Below are positions 46,308-55,438 of a stretch of 64,000 bases of DNA, one piece after another. The stretch is from Couchioplanes caeruleus (GTDB taxonomy: Bacteria; Actinomycetota; Actinomycetes; Mycobacteriales; Micromonosporaceae), in assembly GCF_023499255.1 (NCBI RefSeq), contig NZ_CP092183.1:2903501-2967500 (forward strand), read 5' to 3'. Under the pieces are notes generated by a model that did no database searches, was not told the DNA's origin, and saw nothing but the letters and a program-made list of their open reading frames with translations. The position numbers and the translations under genes are program-made. Each line of letters begins with the position of its first letter. Positions within the stretch are counted from its first letter, which is position 1.

Positions 46308-47954
46308 ATGACTGTCGATTCCCACCAGAAGGGTGCGGTCGATCGCCGCACCCTTCTGCGTCTCGCCGGCCTCTCCGCCGGCGCCGGCCTCGTCGCCGCG
46401 GCGACCCTGCCCGGCGAGGCCCACGCCGCGGCCGGTCCCTTCCAGCACGGCGTCGCCTCCGGAGATCCGCTGCCCGGCGGCATCCTGCTGTGGACCCGCG
46501 TCACCCCCACCCCGGAGTCGGTTCCCGGATCCGGCGCCGGGCCCGAGGTCACGGTCGCCTGGCAGATCGCCGCCGACGCGGACTTCGCCACGGTCGTGCA
46601 GGCCGGCGAGGTGCGGACCGGCCCGGCCCGCGACCACACCGTCAAGGTCGACGTGTCGGGGCTGACCCCGGCCACCACGTACTGGTTCCGCTTCGGGCTG
46701 GACGGCGGCTGGTCGCCGGCCGGGCGGACGATGACCGCCCCCGCCGCGGACGCCGCGATCGCCCGGCTGCGGATGGGCGTGGTGTCCTGCGCCAACTGGG
46801 AGGCGGGCTACTTCGCCGCGTACCGGCACCTCGCCGAGCGCGGCGATCTGAACCTCGTGGTGCACCTCGGCGACTACATCTACGAGTACGGCACCGGCGA
46901 CTTCGCGGCCGGCGACGTGGTGGTCCGCCCCACGAAGCCCGAGCACGAGACCCTCACCCTGCAGGACTACCGGGTCCGCCACGCGCTGCACAAGACCGAC
47001 CCCGACCTGCAGGCGCTGCACGCCTCGGTGCCGTGGATCATCACCTGGGACGACCACGAGGTCGCCAACGACATGTGGAGCGGCGGCGCGGAGAACCACA
47101 CCCCGGGCACCGAGGGCGACTTCGGGGCGCGGGTGGCGGCCTCGCGGCAGGCGTACGCGGAGTGGATGCCCGTACGCCTCGGCGCCGACGGCCACATCTA
47201 CCGCCGGCTGCGCTACGGCACGCTGTTCGAGCTGTCCATGCTCGACCTGCGCTCGTACCGCTCGGAGCAGGCGGACCGTACGGGTGACGACGTCGACGAC
47301 CCGGACCGCACGATCGCCGGCGGCGACCAGCTGCGGTGGCTGACCGACGGGCTGATCGGCAGCACGGCCCGGTGGAAGCTGGTCGGCAACCCGGTGATGA
47401 TCTCGCGGCTCGACCTGGCCACCCTGCCGGCCTGGCTGCTCGGGCCGCTCGGCGACCTGCTGGGCCTGCCGGACAACGGGATCGTGGTCAACCCCGACCA
47501 GTGGGACGGCTACAACGCCGACCGGGAACGGCTGGTCGACGCGCTGCGCGCCGCCCGTACCCGGGACGTGGTGTTCCTGACCGGCGACATCCACACCTCC
47601 TGGGCCAGCGAGCTGACCACCCGGGACACCGGGCCGCGCAACCCGGCCGCCGCCGAGTTCGTCGTGCCGTCGGTGACCAGCGACAACCTCGACGACTTCC
47701 TGCACACCCCGCCCGGCGGCCCGGTCAGCCGGCTCACGGCCGACCTGATCCGGGCGACGAACCCGCACGTGAAGTGGGTCGAGACGGACGGGCACGGCTA
47801 CGGCGTGCTGGACGTGACCACCGACCGCTGCCGGATGGACTGGTATCACCTCGCCGACCGGACGAAGCGCGACACCGCCACGCGGTGGGTGGCCGGATGG
47901 TCGGTCGGCACCGGCTCCTCGCGGATCCGCCAGGAGCCGGCGCCGGCCGGCTGA
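46308..47954 (+). CDS. phoD: Secreted PhoD-type alkaline phosphatase
   Basis: This 548-residue protein has a Tat signal (DRRTLLRLAGLSAGAGLVAA, cut after AHA), a fibronectin-like N-domain (about 45-145), and the PhoD metallophosphatase core with VVSCANWEAGYFAAYR, HLGDYIYEYG, TWDDHEVANDMW and FLTGDIHTSWASE, which hold the iron and calcium ligands. PhoD enzymes hydrolyse phosphodiesters and phosphomonoesters outside the cell. A TTGACG box lies at 46275-46280. A phosphate-regulon (PHO) box was looked for; only one weak half site was seen upstream. Confidence 0.92.
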   Translation: MTVDSHQKGAVDRRTLLRLAGLSAGAGLVAAATLPGEAHAAAGPFQHGVASGDPLPGGILLWTRVTPTPESVPGSGAGPEVTVAWQIAADADFATVVQAGEVRTGPARDHTVKVDVSGLTPATTYWFRFGLDGGWSPAGRTMTAPAADAAIARLRMGVVSCANWEAGYFAAYRHLAERGDLNLVVHLGDYIYEYGTGDFAAGDVVVRPTKPEHETLTLQDYRVRHALHKTDPDLQALHASVPWIITWDDHEVANDMWSGGAENHTPGTEGDFGARVAASRQAYAEWMPVRLGADGHIYRRLRYGTLFELSMLDLRSYRSEQADRTGDDVDDPDRTIAGGDQLRWLTDGLIGSTARWKLVGNPVMISRLDLATLPAWLLGPLGDLLGLPDNGIVVNPDQWDGYNADRERLVDALRAARTRDVVFLTGDIHTSWASELTTRDTGPRNPAAAEFVVPSVTSDNLDDFLHTPPGGPVSRLTADLIRATNPHVKWVETDGHGYGVLDVTTDRCRMDWYHLADRTKRDTATRWVAGWSVGTGSSRIRQEPAPAG

Positions 47955-47960
47955 GAACGG

Positions 47961-47999
47961 CCCGGGGTGGGAGTCGCGGGACCCGACCCCCACCCCGGG
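47961..47999. terminator. Strong hairpin between phoD and GH92 gene
   Basis: CCCGGGGTGGG pairs perfectly with CCCACCCCGGG (11 bases); inside it GTCG and CGAC can extend the stem. It lies in the 58-base gap between two convergent genes and can act both ways. Confidence 0.85.
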
Positions 48000-48012
48000 G
48001 ACCATGGCCCCC

Positions 48013-51000
48013 CTAGTTCACGAGCACCTCGTAGATGCGCGCCGCGGTGTTGCCGTCAGAAGCGGGCGTCACCACGGCTATACGAACATAGCGGGCATCG
48101 ACGTTCACCGTGGTGGACGTCGAGTCCGCAGTGTTCCCGCGAACCTGTGCCCGGGTGGTCCACGACGACCCGTCGTCCGAGGTCTGGACGTCGAAGTCCC
48201 GCGTGTTCCACGCCGGATATTCGCCGCCCGCTCCGGCGTGTCGGATCACCACAGTGGACACCCGCTGCTTGCTTCCCAGGTCTGTCTGCAGCCACTTGGT
48301 CGCGCCCTGGGAGCACCACTTGTCGGTCCAGCCGGCGAGCCAGCTGCCGTTGAACGCCTTGTCCGGGCCTTCGGCCGCCCCGCACGACGAGTCGGCCGAG
48401 GACGGCCGGCGCAGCGCGAGGTCGGTGGGGGCGCTGCTGCTGCCGTACACCTCGAGTTCGTAGATCCGGGCCGCGGTGTTGCCGTCGTTGGCCGGCTGGG
48501 TGATGTCGAGGCGGACGTAGCGGGCGCTGCGTGCCACGACCGGGGTGTACGTCCGGCTCGCCCGGGAGCCGGTCACGGTGACCGCGTTGCTCCAGCTCGT
48601 GCCGTCGGTGCTGGTCGAGATCGTGTACGCGCCGGTGTTCCAGCCGGTCTGCTCCCCGCCCAGCCCGGCGTGCTTGACGATGAACGAGCTCACCGTGCGG
48701 GCCGAGCCCAGGTCCACCTGGACCTGCTGCGGGGCCGTACCGGCGCAGAACTTGCTGTTGCCGGCGATCACGCCGTCCACCGCCTTGGCCGTGGACTCGG
48801 CGCTGTTGCAGGTGGCCGAGCCGGTGGTCGGGCGGCCCAGGGCCAGGTTCGCCCCGAGGTCCGGCTCCGCCGCCGGCTGCGAACGCCCGTCACCGAAGCT
48901 CGGCGGTACGTCGCCCGCCCCGGTGCCCCACGACGACGGGCTCGACCCCATCGTGAACGCCACCGTGCCGCCGTTCGCGATGTCGCCGTACCGGAAGTAG
49001 TTGTGGCTGGTGGCCGAGCCGCCGACCGACAGCGACTGCACGTAGCGGTTCGTCGCGCTGCCCCCGGTGATCGTGATGTTGCCCGGCGCCCGCTGGATCA
49101 GCGCGCTGGAGAACGTGCCGCCGTGCACCGCGAGGGTGTCCGCGCCCGGGGTGACCGGGTAGAAGCCGAGCGCCGACCAGACGTACCAGGCGGAGGTGGC
49201 GCCGAGGTCGTCGTTGCCGGGCAGGCCGCCGGCGCCGGTGGTGAACGACTCCGCCATGACCCGGCGGACCGCGTCGCTCGCCCCCGACGGCTTGCGCGCC
49301 GCGTTGTACGTCCACGGCACGTTGTGCTCCGGCTCGTTGCCGATGTAGAAGTACGGCCGCACGAGCCCGCCGTTGAGCTCGGTGAAGTGGTGGTCGAGGC
49401 GCTGCACCGCGGTCTGCGGGCCGCCCATGAGCGTGATCAGCCCGCCGAGGTTGTGCGGGACCATCCACGTGTACTGGGCCGCGTTGCCCTCGACGTACGG
49501 GCTCTCCTGAGCCGGGTTCAGCGGCCAGGTGAACGCTCCGCCGCTGTCCCGGGTGTGGATGTACGACGACTCGCCGTTGAACAGGCTGCGCCAGTACTGC
49601 GACCGCGCGCTGTACGTGTCGTACCCGGCGCTGTCCCCGACGGCCTTGGCGAACTGGGCGATGGCGAAGTCGGAGGACACGTACTCGAGGGTCTCCGACG
49701 GGTTGCCGGGGATGAACTGGTTGGTGCCGTACACGCCCTGGTTGCCGCGCAGCACGACGCCCTGGGTGCTGCCGCCGGTCGCGCTCTTCTTCATCAGCGC
49801 CAGCGCGGCCGCGGTGTCGAAGCCGCGCACGCCGAACGCGTACGCGCTGCCCACGATGATCGGTCCGGGGTCGCCGGGCATCACGAAGTCCTCGACGCTC
49901 TGGTGCGACCACTTCGGCAGCAGACCGCCCTGCTGGCCGTCGAGCACCATGGACTTCACGATGTCGCTCATGACGTCCGGCGCGATCAGCGCCACCAGCG
50001 ACGCCCAGGACCGGTAGATGTCCCAGCCTGAGTAGTTCTGGTAGACGGGGTGCGAGGCGCTGTGCACGGCGCCGTCGAAGCCGCGGTACTCGCCGTTGGT
50101 GTCGCTGGCGATGTTCGGGTTCTGCAGCACGTGGTACAGCGCCGTGTAGAACTTCTGCAGGTCGGTCGCGCTGCCGCCGCTGACCTGGATCCGGTTGAGC
50201 GCGGTGTTCCAGGCGTTGGCCGCGTTCGTCCGTACGGTCGAGAAGGCGGCGGCCTCGGCGGTCGCGTTGTTCTGCGCGTTCGCCACGCTGACGAACGAGA
50301 TGCCGACGGTGGCGTTCACGACGGCGTTGGACGTGGTGTCGAAGGTGACGTACGCGCCGGTCTGCGTCCCGCTCGTCGAGGTCGAGCCAGCGCTGACCGT
50401 GCCGCCCTTGAACGTGCCGACGCCGGTGGGCGTGCGGTCGAACAGGATCGAGTAGTACATCTTGAACGTCTTGCCGCCGCAGAAGCCGCCGGCGGTGTGC
50501 TCGCCCCAGACACGGTTGCCGCTGATCGTGACGTTGCCGTCGCGGTCACCGGTGGCCGAGCGGCTGGCGTTGATGAGCACCCGGGCCGTCGTCGACGCCG
50601 GGTACGTCAGCCGCAGCGCGCCGGTCCGCGTGGTGGCGCTCAGCTCGGCGTCCACGCCGTACTTGTCGAGCCGGTTCTTGTAGTAGCCGGGGGAGGCGGT
50701 CTCGTTCGTCTTGGTGTACGCCGACGCGTAGCTGGTCCAGGCCGAGCCGGGGGAGGAGCCGAGCGCACCGGTGACCGGCAGGATCGGGATGTCCTCGTTG
50801 TTCGGGCAGCCGGCGCCGTTGAAGTGGGTGAGGCTGAACGACTCGACGGTGCGGTCGCGGTCGCGGTAGCCCGACGGTGACGCGGTGGGGGTGTCGGGGC
50901 TGAACTGCACCATGCCGAACGGCACGGTGGCGCCGGGGAAGGTGCTGCCGCCGGCGCCGCCGCCGACCGGGTTCGGGGAGTTGCTGTCGTCGGTGCCGAT

Positions 51001-51111
51001 GAACGGGTTGACGTACTGGGTGAGGTTCAGGTCCGCGGCGGCGGCCGCCGCCTGGGGAACGGACAGGGCTGCGGCGGCGAGGACCACCGTCGCGGCGAGG
51101 GTACGGAGCAT
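48013..51111 (-). CDS. Secreted GH92 alpha-mannosidase with two F5/8 type C domains
   Basis: This 1032-residue protein has a signal peptide (MLRTLAATVVLAAAALSVP, cut near AAAA). The GH92 catalytic region (about 30-720) shows NPFIGTDDSNSPNPVGGGAG, FPGATVPFGMVQFSPDT, the NEPEHNVPWTYNAARKPS substrate region and GNDDLGATSAWYVWSALGFYP, which holds the calcium-dependent catalytic base. Two discoidin (CBM32-like) domains follow at about 750-890 and 895-1032, each ending NDGNTAARIYE or SDGNTAARIYE. GH92 enzymes trim alpha-mannose from N-glycans or yeast mannan. An operator palindrome lies 32 bases upstream. Confidence 0.95.
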   Translation of the reverse strand: MLRTLAATVVLAAAALSVPQAAAAAADLNLTQYVNPFIGTDDSNSPNPVGGGAGGSTFPGATVPFGMVQFSPDTPTASPSGYRDRDRTVESFSLTHFNGAGCPNNEDIPILPVTGALGSSPGSAWTSYASAYTKTNETASPGYYKNRLDKYGVDAELSATTRTGALRLTYPASTTARVLINASRSATGDRDGNVTISGNRVWGEHTAGGFCGGKTFKMYYSILFDRTPTGVGTFKGGTVSAGSTSTSGTQTGAYVTFDTTSNAVVNATVGISFVSVANAQNNATAEAAAFSTVRTNAANAWNTALNRIQVSGGSATDLQKFYTALYHVLQNPNIASDTNGEYRGFDGAVHSASHPVYQNYSGWDIYRSWASLVALIAPDVMSDIVKSMVLDGQQGGLLPKWSHQSVEDFVMPGDPGPIIVGSAYAFGVRGFDTAAALALMKKSATGGSTQGVVLRGNQGVYGTNQFIPGNPSETLEYVSSDFAIAQFAKAVGDSAGYDTYSARSQYWRSLFNGESSYIHTRDSGGAFTWPLNPAQESPYVEGNAAQYTWMVPHNLGGLITLMGGPQTAVQRLDHHFTELNGGLVRPYFYIGNEPEHNVPWTYNAARKPSGASDAVRRVMAESFTTGAGGLPGNDDLGATSAWYVWSALGFYPVTPGADTLAVHGGTFSSALIQRAPGNITITGGSATNRYVQSLSVGGSATSHNYFRYGDIANGGTVAFTMGSSPSSWGTGAGDVPPSFGDGRSQPAAEPDLGANLALGRPTTGSATCNSAESTAKAVDGVIAGNSKFCAGTAPQQVQVDLGSARTVSSFIVKHAGLGGEQTGWNTGAYTISTSTDGTSWSNAVTVTGSRASRTYTPVVARSARYVRLDITQPANDGNTAARIYELEVYGSSSAPTDLALRRPSSADSSCGAAEGPDKAFNGSWLAGWTDKWCSQGATKWLQTDLGSKQRVSTVVIRHAGAGGEYPAWNTRDFDVQTSDDGSSWTTRAQVRGNTADSTSTTVNVDARYVRIAVVTPASDGNTAARIYEVLVN

Positions 51112-51142
51112 GGGGGTGCCGTCCCTTCCATTGAGGACAACG

Positions 51143-51156
51143 TGACAACGTTGTCA
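51143..51156. promoter_or_regulatory. Perfect operator palindrome of the GH92 gene
   Basis: TGACAACGTTGTCA, a perfect 14-base palindrome centred on CG as in LacI-family operators, lies 32-45 bases before the GH92 start. A consensus-like TTGACA (minus strand, 51193-51198) and a second palindrome GCAATATTGC (51179-51188) lie further upstream. Confidence 0.75.
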
Positions 51157-51194
51157 AGATGGAAGTAATAGAAGCACGGCAATATTGCTGTCTG

Positions 51195-51677
51195 TCAATA
51201 CTGTGAACGGTTCCGGTACCGGATCAGTGTCGCCGCGGCCATGGCGGTGCCGCCCGTGCCGACGCCGCCCAGCACGCCCAGCGCGAACCGCTGCTCGTGG
51301 CGAACCTGCCGGTCGTGCGTGACCTGGTCGCCCGGGTGCAGGTTCTGGCTGACGCCGGTGAGCGCGCTGATCCCCGCCACCCAGAACGCCAGGAACACCA
51401 CGCCCGCCACGACCAGCCCCCACCGCGGCAGGTCGACCGGGGGCGCCCACACGTCCCGGATGAACCAGCTCTGCGGCCGGCGCCCGCGCAGCGCCCGCCG
51501 GTTCGTGACGATCCCCGCGGTGAACCCCGGCAGCACCAGCGCGGCGGCCACGAGCGCGGCCGGGCCGGTCGGCACGAGCGTCTGCCCGCGCAGCAGCCCG
51601 GCGATGAGCACGCCGCACCACAGGACGCCGGCCAGGCACAGCACGTCCAGCAGCAGCAACACCCGTCGTGAGATCAC
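51195..51677 (-). CDS. Hypothetical membrane protein (160 aa)
   Basis: This protein has three hydrophobic helices: LLLLDVLCLAGVLWCGVLIAGLL near the N-terminus, AALVAAALVLPGFTAGIV, and WGLVVAGVVFLAFWVAGISAL. The last is followed by a polar stretch with charged HDRQVRHEQR and a final weak helix near GVLGGVGTGGTAMAAATL. I do not recognise the family. GTG start at 51677, 12 bases from the stop of the glycosylase gene, so the two are probably co-transcribed. Confidence 0.7.
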   Translation of the reverse strand: MISRRVLLLLDVLCLAGVLWCGVLIAGLLRGQTLVPTGPAALVAAALVLPGFTAGIVTNRRALRGRRPQSWFIRDVWAPPVDLPRWGLVVAGVVFLAFWVAGISALTGVSQNLHPGDQVTHDRQVRHEQRFALGVLGGVGTGGTAMAAATLIRYRNRSQY

Positions 51678-51689
51678 CGGTGACCGACG

Positions 51690-52322
51690 TTATCGGCCGG
51701 TACGCCCCCGCACGGGCTGTTCCGCCTTTTTCCTCGGCACGTGCCGCCGGTACGCGCTCACGGTCGGGTCCCCGGCGATCCAGAACCGCCACGGCACGTC
51801 GTGGGCCGCCGTCACCCCGACCCGGGGACCCGCCTCGATCGGCCCGACCGGCCCGTCCGGCCCGCTCAGCGTCGCGGGGCCCGTACCGTCGATCACCGAG
51901 GTGCCGTTGGCGGCCCGGTCGATCGCCAGGACCTGCATCAGCTTGGCGGGCCCGGCGGCGAGATCGCGGTCGGCCTTCGCGGCGCGGCGGCGCTCCCGGG
52001 CGAGCGGGATCCCGTCGACCACCTCGCCGGCGCGCAGCAGCACCGCCGAGGCCACGCCCGCCTCGCCGCACACGACGTTGGCGCAGAAGTGCATGCCGTA
52101 GATCTGGTACACGTACAGCTTCCCGGCCGGCCCGAACATCACCTCGTTGCGGCCGGTCATGCCCCGGTGCGCGTGGCTCGCCGGGTCCCTGCCCAGGCCG
52201 CTGTACGCCTCCACCTCGGTGAGCCGCACGGTCACGCCGTGCGCGGTGAGCCGCCACCCCAGCAGCTGTCGCGCGGCTTCGTCGACGCGGTCGGCGGGCA
52301 GGTCGAGCCAGGATTCCGTCAC
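51690..52322 (-). CDS. mpg: DNA-3-methyladenine glycosylase (AAG/Mpg family)
   Basis: This 210-residue base-excision-repair glycosylase removes alkylated purines. Family motifs are VRLTEVEAYSG with the catalytic glutamate, DPASHAHRGMTGRNEVMFG, GKLYVYQIYGMHFCANVV and VLLRAGEVV. The family's RVG motif is present as PRVGVTAA and a late PWRFW segment is seen. GTG start at 52322. In Mycobacterium tuberculosis mpg directly precedes tyrS, which here is about 11 kb further on. Confidence 0.93.
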   Translation of the reverse strand: MTESWLDLPADRVDEAARQLLGWRLTAHGVTVRLTEVEAYSGLGRDPASHAHRGMTGRNEVMFGPAGKLYVYQIYGMHFCANVVCGEAGVASAVLLRAGEVVDGIPLARERRRAAKADRDLAAGPAKLMQVLAIDRAANGTSVIDGTGPATLSGPDGPVGPIEAGPRVGVTAAHDVPWRFWIAGDPTVSAYRRHVPRKKAEQPVRGRTGR

Positions 52323-52517
52323 GGCACCAAGACAAGCACAGGGGATCAGCTGGTGGGCCGCGTGGGGCCGCTCGGCCGCCGGCGCTTCACCGGCCCGCAG
52401 CAGCCGCCGGGCCGGTTGGGCCCGAACGGGCGCGTCGGCCCGAACTCCGGCCGCTTGCGGCGGCGCCGCCGGGCGGGCCCGCTCGGCCCGGTCACCGGCC
52501 GGCCTCGCTGTCGGCGG

Positions 52518-53345
52518 TCATCCCACGAAGTCCTGGGTCATCCAGACGATGCCCTTGCCGTCGCGCACCACGCTCAGGCCGATGCGCTGGAAGCCGCTGC
52601 TGAGCAGGTTCTTGCGGTGCCCGTCGTTCGGCGGCACCTCGGCGAGCATGCTGTCGGTAAGGCCGTTCGCGGCCTTGATGATGTCCGAATCCCCGCCGCC
52701 GGCGGAGCCGTAGCCGATGTTCTCCCCGGCCGAGCTCCACCGCACGCCCTGGGCGCTGAACCGGTCGCCGATGCCGCCCTCGCCCGAGCACTGGTGCGAC
52801 AGCCCGCAGCCGTCGATCATCAGCTGGTTGTGCAGCGCCGACGCCTTCGACAGCGAGGAGTCGAGCGTGTACGCCCCCAGCCCCTTGTCCGCGCGGGCGG
52901 CGTTGATGTGACCCAGCACCTGGTCGATGATCGAGCCGCTGGTGGCGGGCGGGTTCTTCGGCCGCGTCGGGATGGCCGGCGCGGTGGTCCGCCGCTTCGT
53001 GGGCCTCGGCTTCGGCCTCGAGGTCGTCCTGCTCGGCGACGGGCTGGCCGCCGGCGAGGGGCTCGTGGCCGACGGCGTGGCCGACGGCGGCGCGGAGGCG
53101 CTCGCGGCGTCGTCCAGCAGCAGGTCCGGCCCGGTGCCCGCGTCACCGAGGTCGGCGGGCGGCTGGGTGACGAGCGGCGCGTCGGAGGCGGCCCGGTTCG
53201 CGGCGGCGTCGGAGGAGTGCCGGTTGAGCCCGACGACCGTGAACCCGATGCCGATCACGACGGCGGTGGCCCCCGCCGCCAGCGTGTACCGGACCTGGTG
53301 GGCAGCGGACTTGGACACGGACTCGGTCACCTCTACAACACTCAC
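52518..53345 (-). CDS. CAP-domain (SCP/YkwD-like) extracellular protein
   Basis: This 275-residue protein has a short cytoplasmic N-terminus, a membrane helix at about 20-40 (YTLAAGATAVVIGIGFTVV), a long Pro/Ser/Thr/Arg-rich spacer (about 60-135) and a C-terminal CAP domain. Motifs are IIDQVLGHINAARADKG, SALHNQLMI, AGENIGYG and NDGHRKNLLSSGFQRIGLSV. CAP proteins of bacteria are often cell-wall associated and of uncertain activity. The GTG at 53345 or a later GTG at 53330 may be the start. Confidence 0.88.
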   Translation of the reverse strand: MSVVEVTESVSKSAAHQVRYTLAAGATAVVIGIGFTVVGLNRHSSDAAANRAASDAPLVTQPPADLGDAGTGPDLLLDDAASASAPPSATPSATSPSPAASPSPSRTTSRPKPRPTKRRTTAPAIPTRPKNPPATSGSIIDQVLGHINAARADKGLGAYTLDSSLSKASALHNQLMIDGCGLSHQCSGEGGIGDRFSAQGVRWSSAGENIGYGSAGGGDSDIIKAANGLTDSMLAEVPPNDGHRKNLLSSGFQRIGLSVVRDGKGIVWMTQDFVG

Positions 53346-53484
53346 CGGACGGCCGCGGCACAGGGCACGGCACGGCGGCCGCGGGCGCGGCGCCCACCGA
53401 CTATGGCCGCCGGGCGGGCGGAGCGGGCGCCACCTCAGGAGCGCTTAAGGATCGACACACGAAGACCTAAGATCCGTTGCCCGT

Positions 53485-54195
53485 TCAGCCGTCGGCGCCG
53501 AGCAGGCGGAGCACGAGCAGGCCGGCCACCACGGCCCCGGCCCCGAGCAGCGCCCGGCGGCCCGGTCGCGGCCCGTCGCGCAGCATCGTCACCCCCAGCG
53601 GTACGAGCGCCACGCACAGTGCCCCGGCCGCGATCAGCGACTGCGGCACCTCGGTGCCCTTGAGCGTGCCCAGCGGCAGGGCCGCCATCAGTGCCAGCGC
53701 GACCGCCCGCGGCAGCCGCAGCACCCCGGCCCGGTACGCGCCCACCGCCAGCACGACCCACCCGGCGAGGATGGCCAGCGCGGGGGAGCGGAACAGGTGC
53801 CACGCGGTGTAGCTGTCCGCCACCGCCGTGGTGGCCGGTTCGAGGCCCTGCACGCGGACGAGCTGGAACGCCAGATGATCGATCCCGCCGTGGAACGTCC
53901 GCGTGAACAGCCCCAGCAGCGTGAGCGTGGCACCCCACGCCGCCCACATCGGACGGCTGCGGCCGATGAGCCCGGCGAGGGCCAGCACCGCGGCGGCCAG
54001 CACCACAGTCCCGGCCTCGAACAGGCTGTACGCGGCCGTCATCAGCCGGGGATGGTCCGCGTACGCCGCCAGCTGCTGAGGGAAGAAGAAGTGGTATCGC
54101 ACGCGCAGCAGCGCACCGGCCAGCACCAGCAGCGGACCGGCCACCAGGGCCGTGCCGCCCATCCACCGTCCGGGGAACGTGTATCCGTCTCTCAT
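53485..54195 (-). CDS. DUF998-like membrane protein
   Basis: This 236-residue protein has seven or eight hydrophobic segments, from GGTALVAGPLLVLAGALL to AVVAGLLVLRLL. Helix 2-3 contains a short outer loop rich in aromatic residues (RYHFFFPQQLAAYADHP). It resembles the DUF998/hypothetical membrane proteins common in actinobacteria; function unknown. It is divergent from the two-component system with a 118-base gap. Confidence 0.7.
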   Translation of the reverse strand: MRDGYTFPGRWMGGTALVAGPLLVLAGALLRVRYHFFFPQQLAAYADHPRLMTAAYSLFEAGTVVLAAAVLALAGLIGRSRPMWAAWGATLTLLGLFTRTFHGGIDHLAFQLVRVQGLEPATTAVADSYTAWHLFRSPALAILAGWVVLAVGAYRAGVLRLPRAVALALMAALPLGTLKGTEVPQSLIAAGALCVALVPLGVTMLRDGPRPGRRALLGAGAVVAGLLVLRLLGADG

Positions 54196-54301
54196 ACCGA
54201 TGACCGTCGCGCAGCCGGCCCGGCGGCGCGTCGGCCCGTGGTCCGCATCGCGTCGCACCGCGTACGACCCTGGTCCGACGACGCCCGCCCGGGTACGCCG
54301 T

Positions 54302-54307
54302 TAGCGT
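54302..54307 (+). promoter_or_regulatory. Putative -10 box for leaderless histidine kinase mRNA
   Basis: TAGCGT ends six bases before the GTG at 54314, matching the leaderless geometry seen elsewhere in this window. Confidence 0.4.
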
Positions 54308-54313
54308 GCAGGA

Positions 54314-55438
54314 GTGATCCTCGACTCGGTGTGGGCGGCGGCGCTGCTGCTGTTCGTGGCGTACGCGACGAGCGACCCGCCCGGTCCGCCCTTCCCCGGC
54401 CCGGCGTGGGCGGTGTGGCTGGCCGCGGTGCTGGTCGCCGTGCCCCTGATCGCCCGTCGCCGGTGGCCGCTCGCCGTGCTGGCCTGGGTCGCGGCCGCCG
54501 GAGCGGGCGCGGTGGCCCTCGGGGTGGCCGGCGCCGGGGTGCTGGCGGCCACCTTCGCCCCCGCAGCGCTCGCCCTCCACACGGTCGGCTCGCGCGAACG
54601 GCCCACCCGGTCGGTCCCCGCCGTCGCAGCCACCCTGCTCGTCGTGGCGGGCGCGGTCGCGCTCTTCTACGCCGTACGCCTCCCGCAGCTGCCGGCGGTC
54701 GCCACGGCGGAGGTCCCGCTGTGGTTCCCCGGCGAGCTCGCCGCCGCCCTCATCGTGCTCGTGGCGTGCTGGACGGCCGGCGTGCTGGTGCGGTGGCGCC
54801 GGGGCATCGCCGCCGAGCTCGCCCACGCGGCCGTTCTCGACGAGCGGCTGCGCATCGCGCGCGAGCTGCACGACATCATCGGCCACAGCATGAGCCTCAT
54901 CTCGGTCAAGGCCACGGTCGCCAACCACCTCGCCGGCTCACGGCCGGAGGAGGTACGGGAGGCGCTCACGGTCATCGAACGGACCAGCCGCACGGCCATG
55001 GCCGACATCCGGCGCTCCATCGGCGCGTTGCGGACGCCCGCCGACGCACCCACGGAGCTCACGCCGGCGCCCGGACTGGCCGATGTGCCGCGCCTCGTCG
55101 CGGCTGCCAGGTCCACCGGCCTCGAACTGGGCCTGCGCGTCCACGGGGTGGGCGAGCTGCCGCCGGCGCTGGGCCTGACGGTGCACCGCGTCGTGCAGGA
55201 GGCGCTGACGAACGTGCTCCGGCACTCCGGCGCCACGCACGGCGAGGTCGTGGTCGAGGCGGGGGACGGTGAGCTGCGCGTGGCCGTCACCGACGACGGG
55301 CGCGGCGGCACGCCCTCCGGCGGCGGGCTCGGCCTGGCGGGCATCCGCGAGCGGGTCCAGCTGTACGGCGGCAGCACGGTCGCCGGTACCCGCCCCGGCG
55401 GCGGCTTCGCGGTCGAGGCGAGAATCCCGTACCCGTGA
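54314..55438 (+). CDS. Sensor histidine kinase (NarX/DesK-like)
   Basis: This 374-residue kinase has about five N-terminal membrane helices (to about 155) and no large outer domain. The phosphoacceptor motif is RIARELHDIIGHSMSLI and the ATPase part shows VVQEALTNVLRHSGATH, VTDDGRGGTPSGGGLGLAGI. The compact membrane sensor is of the DesK/intramembrane type. The stop overlaps the response-regulator GTG (GTGA at 55435-55438). Confidence 0.93.
   Translation: MILDSVWAAALLLFVAYATSDPPGPPFPGPAWAVWLAAVLVAVPLIARRRWPLAVLAWVAAAGAGAVALGVAGAGVLAATFAPAALALHTVGSRERPTRSVPAVAATLLVVAGAVALFYAVRLPQLPAVATAEVPLWFPGELAAALIVLVACWTAGVLVRWRRGIAAELAHAAVLDERLRIARELHDIIGHSMSLISVKATVANHLAGSRPEEVREALTVIERTSRTAMADIRRSIGALRTPADAPTELTPAPGLADVPRLVAAARSTGLELGLRVHGVGELPPALGLTVHRVVQEALTNVLRHSGATHGEVVVEAGDGELRVAVTDDGRGGTPSGGGLGLAGIRERVQLYGGSTVAGTRPGGGFAVEARIPYP

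Noticed and set aside
53346..53484. Small gene between CAP-domain and DUF998 genes
   Set aside because: No start with a ribosome site and no sensible translation in either strand.
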